Source of the DNA: Acidimicrobiia bacterium
GTDB lineage: Bacteria > Actinomycetota > Acidimicrobiia > Spongiisociales > UBA5794
NCBI GenBank assembly: GCA_024762335.1
Contig: JANTHO010000001.1
Span: 64,805 to 128,804 of the forward strand
Length of the DNA: 64,000 nucleotides
Direction of reading: 5' to 3'
Position 1 is the stretch's first letter, and each line of letters begins with the position of its first letter. Below, in pieces: positions 61,399 to 64,000 of this stretch. Below the pieces are notes generated by a model. The model worked only from the letters and a program-made list of their open reading frames with translations. It was not told the DNA's origin and searched no databases. The translations under genes and the position numbers were made by a program.

Positions 61399-62862
61399 TC
61401 ATCGGAGGTAGGTTTCGAAGAGTCTTGCGGCGATCGGTGCAGCGACCGATCCGCCGGAGGCCGTCTCGCCCGCCGGTCCGCCGTTCTCGAGGAGCACCGC
61501 CACGGCGATGCGCCGTTCTCCCGGTTCGGGATCGACGGGTGCGAACCCGATGAACCAGACATGGGGAGATGATCCGGTCACCTCGGCGGTTCCGGTCTTG
61601 CCCGCGACGCGCAGGTCTGGTACGGCGGCGTTGTGTCCCGTTCCGGAGATCACCGCCTTCTCCATCATGTCGGAGAGCACGGCGGCGGAAGCGGGGCTGA
61701 TGGCTCTCCTCCAGAGCGTCGGTTCGGTTGTGGACTCGATCTTGCCGTCGTGGGTGAACACGTCGGCGACGACGAACGGGATCATGATGTTCCCCTCATT
61801 CGCGACGGCTGCGGCAACGAGAGCCATCTGCACGGGGGTGGCCCGCACGTCCCGCTGACCGAGAGCATTCTGAGCGGCGGCGGCAGGGTCATCGGCATAG
61901 GTCGCGGAGTCCGGCATCGAAGAGGGAACGACCGGGAGTTCGTATGGGATGACGCTGTTGAATCCGAACGCTTCCGCCGTGGCTGTGAGTGTCTCTGCAC
62001 CCACTTCCATCCCGAGCGCCGCGAGTGTCGTGTTGCATGAGTGGACGAACGCATCCTCGAGTGTCACGGTGCGACCGTCGAGACACACATCGTCGTCGTA
62101 GTTGTGGATCGTTGCCGTCGTTCCTGGAAGTTCGAGAGCGATGGGGTCTGGGAATTCGGTCGAGGGTCCTGCGATGCCCGATTCGAGTGCGGCTGCAGCT
62201 GTGATCACTTTGAAAGTGGAACCCGGTGGGTAGGTCGCGTTCACGGTGCGGTGGAGGAGCGGCTGATCCGGGTCGTTCTCGAGTTCAGCGCCGGCAGGGC
62301 CGGCGTCGGGGCCGATGAGGCTGTTGGGGTCATATCCGGGTGTCGACACGCTTGCGAGAACGGCTCCGGTCGACGGATCGATGGCGATGATCGAGCCCCG
62401 CTGGCCGGCGAGCGCTTCGACGGCCACCTGTTGGAGGGCATCGTCGATTGTGAGTCGCAGACCTCTCGGGCGCGGATCTCCACCGAGCATGACGTTCAGC
62501 ACGCCGGAGATCGTGGAGTCCCGGTGCGACACGAGGTCGTTCTCTCTCGTGCGTTCGAGCCCGCGCGAACCGAAGAGGACGGAGGTGAAACCGACCGTGT
62601 GGGCGTACCGGGCCTCCTCCGGGTAGACGCGTGTGAATGTCTGCGGGTCCGTCTGACTCGGATCCGAACGGGCCGTCACGACCGCATCGGCGGTAATGAT
62701 GGCTCCGCGTTCCCTTCCGACGCGCCAGGCGGTGAGCCGGGGGTTTCTCGGGTCGTCGCGGTATCCGGGCCCTGCGATCGCCTGGATCCATGTGGTGGCG
62801 AGGATGAGAGCGAGGAAGGTTCCGAGGATCGCCCATGCCGTTCTGCGTATGGGAGCGTTCAT
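61399..62862 (-). CDS. pbpA: Penicillin-binding protein PbpA (FtsI-like transpeptidase)
   Basis: YPPGSTFKVITAAAAL SxxK; VHSCNTT SxN; AGKTGTAEV KTG. Confidence 0.95.
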   Translation of the reverse strand: MNAPIRRTAWAILGTFLALILATTWIQAIAGPGYRDDPRNPRLTAWRVGRERGAIITADAVVTARSDPSQTDPQTFTRVYPEEARYAHTVGFTSVLFGSRGLERTRENDLVSHRDSTISGVLNVMLGGDPRPRGLRLTIDDALQQVAVEALAGQRGSIIAIDPSTGAVLASVSTPGYDPNSLIGPDAGPAGAELENDPDQPLLHRTVNATYPPGSTFKVITAAAALESGIAGPSTEFPDPIALELPGTTATIHNYDDDVCLDGRTVTLEDAFVHSCNTTLAALGMEVGAETLTATAEAFGFNSVIPYELPVVPSSMPDSATYADDPAAAAQNALGQRDVRATPVQMALVAAAVANEGNIMIPFVVADVFTHDGKIESTTEPTLWRRAISPASAAVLSDMMEKAVISGTGHNAAVPDLRVAGKTGTAEVTGSSPHVWFIGFAPVDPEPGERRIAVAVLLENGGPAGETASGGSVAAPIAARLFETYLR

Positions 62863-64000
62863 GTTCGTTCCTCATGGGAGACCCGGCCCAGGAGCGCAAC
62901 GATGAGCCCCGATGCCAGCAGCGACGACCCCCCGTACGACATGAACGGGAGCGTGATGCCGGTGATCGGGAACAGCCGAACGATCCCGGCGATGATGAGG
63001 AACGATTGGAGACCGATGAGGATCGTCAGCCCGGCGGCGAGATACTTGCGGAACCGGTCGCGTGACCGGAGAGCGATCCCGAAGCCGACGGTCACGAGAA
63101 AGGCGTATGCGACGATGATCCCGACGGATCCGGCGAGGCCGAGCTCTTCGGCGACCGCGGCGAAGATGAAATCCGTCGTGGCAGCGGGGATGAGGTCGGG
63201 CCGGCCGAGACCAAGACCTGAACCGGTCAGGCTCCCGCTTCCCATGGCGAACAGGCCCTGTGCCGTCTGGTATCCGGCACCGGTGTAGTCGGCGAACGGA
63301 TGGATCCAGGCGGAGATGCGCACACGGACATGGTCGAACATGGAGTACGCAGCAGCGCCGGCGACCGTGACGAGAAAGAGGCCTGTTCCGAGGTAGAAGC
63401 CGCGGCCGGTCGCCGCATACAACATCCCGACGAACAGTCCGAACAGAAGCAGCGAGGCCCCGAGGTCCCGCTGATAGATCAACACCACGAACGCGGCGCC
63501 TGCGGCGACGACGATCGGGCCGAGATGGCGGGGCTCCGGAAGCCGGAACGGGCCGATCTTGCGCGACACCGTCGCCATCGCTTCCGCTCGGTCCGCGAGG
63601 TACGACGCCAGAAAGATGGTGAGCAGAACCTTGGCGATCTCACCCGGTTGGAACGACAGGACCCTCGCGGCGAACGGGAGATCGATGCGCACCCAAAGTC
63701 GCGACCCGTTGACGACGGCTCCGTAGATCGGCCAGGTGGATGGAAGGAGGGGGAGCAGCAGGAGAACGGTCGCAGCGATGAGAAACAGGTAGCGGTAGCG
63801 GCGCAGGACGGCGATCCCCGAAGAACGCAGGAGCCACACGGTACCTGCCGCCGCCGCTCCGGCGAGGACGAGCCACCACCGCTGCAGCGCCGCGAGACCG
63901 GGATCCAGCCGCAGGATCTCGGTTGATCCGATCGCGGCCAGGAAGGTTGCGATCGGGAGAAGGAGGGGATTGGCGTTCGGTGCCCACATGCGGAACGCGA
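62859..64000 (-). CDS. rodA: RodA/FtsW/SpoVE glycosyltransferase (5' end probably beyond window)
   Basis: RLWVRIDLPFAARVLSFQPGEIAKVLLTIFLASYLADR; FMSYGGSSLLASGLIVALL. Confidence 0.93.
   Translation of the reverse strand, partial: AFRMWAPNANPLLLPIATFLAAIGSTEILRLDPGLAALQRWWLVLAGAAAAGTVWLLRSSGIAVLRRYRYLFLIAATVLLLLPLLPSTWPIYGAVVNGSRLWVRIDLPFAARVLSFQPGEIAKVLLTIFLASYLADRAEAMATVSRKIGPFRLPEPRHLGPIVVAAGAAFVVLIYQRDLGASLLLFGLFVGMLYAATGRGFYLGTGLFLVTVAGAAAYSMFDHVRVRISAWIHPFADYTGAGYQTAQGLFAMGSGSLTGSGLGLGRPDLIPAATTDFIFAAVAEELGLAGSVGIIVAYAFLVTVGFGIALRSRDRFRKYLAAGLTILIGLQSFLIIAGIVRLFPITGITLPFMSYGGSSLLASGLIVALLGRVSHEERT

Noticed and set aside
62041-63288. 415-aa forward ORF
   Set aside because: Antisense to pbpA/rodA.

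Overview
The window is a high-GC, gene-dense actinobacterial-type chromosome segment centred on the replication origin. The taxon is inferred from gene order and is probably a deep-branching actinomycete lineage. Gene order closely follows the classic actinobacterial oriC neighbourhood: cca – [pseudokinase remnant of MviN] – sigM-like ECF sigma / anti-sigma – trxB – trxA – CwlM-like – parB – parA – rsmG – jag – yidC – yidD – rnpA – rpmH // dnaA – [oriC] – dnaN – recF – DUF721 – gyrB – gyrA – DUF3566. After about 32 kb of more variable genes it resumes as crgA – sortase – trpG/pabA – mutY – pknB – pbpA – rodA. The variable part holds a cobalamin-riboswitch-controlled BtuFCD-like operon, a two-GH13 plus beta-propeller glycosidase and MalEFG-like transporter cluster, and QueF. 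It also holds a tightly coupled six-gene operon (45870-52476): threonine-synthase-like, 2-hydroxyacid dehydrogenase, PfkB kinase, LacD/YihT-like aldolase, L-fucose-isomerase-like and Gfo/Idh/MocA proteins. This operon is the best candidate for a novel system. Its composition resembles sulfoquinovose (sulfo-EMP2-type) catabolism, but the substrate is not proven. Other points of interest: a DnaA-trio-like tract at oriC, a parS-like site on the rsmG start codon, a CwlM-like protein that has lost the amidase zinc ligands, a stand-alone MviN-type pseudokinase, a PilT-like ATPase with a Walker A Lys-to-Arg change, a dispersed double-hairpin element with compensatory changes, and a 59-bp tandem repeat. 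I saw no rRNA, CRISPR array, IS element or prophage.
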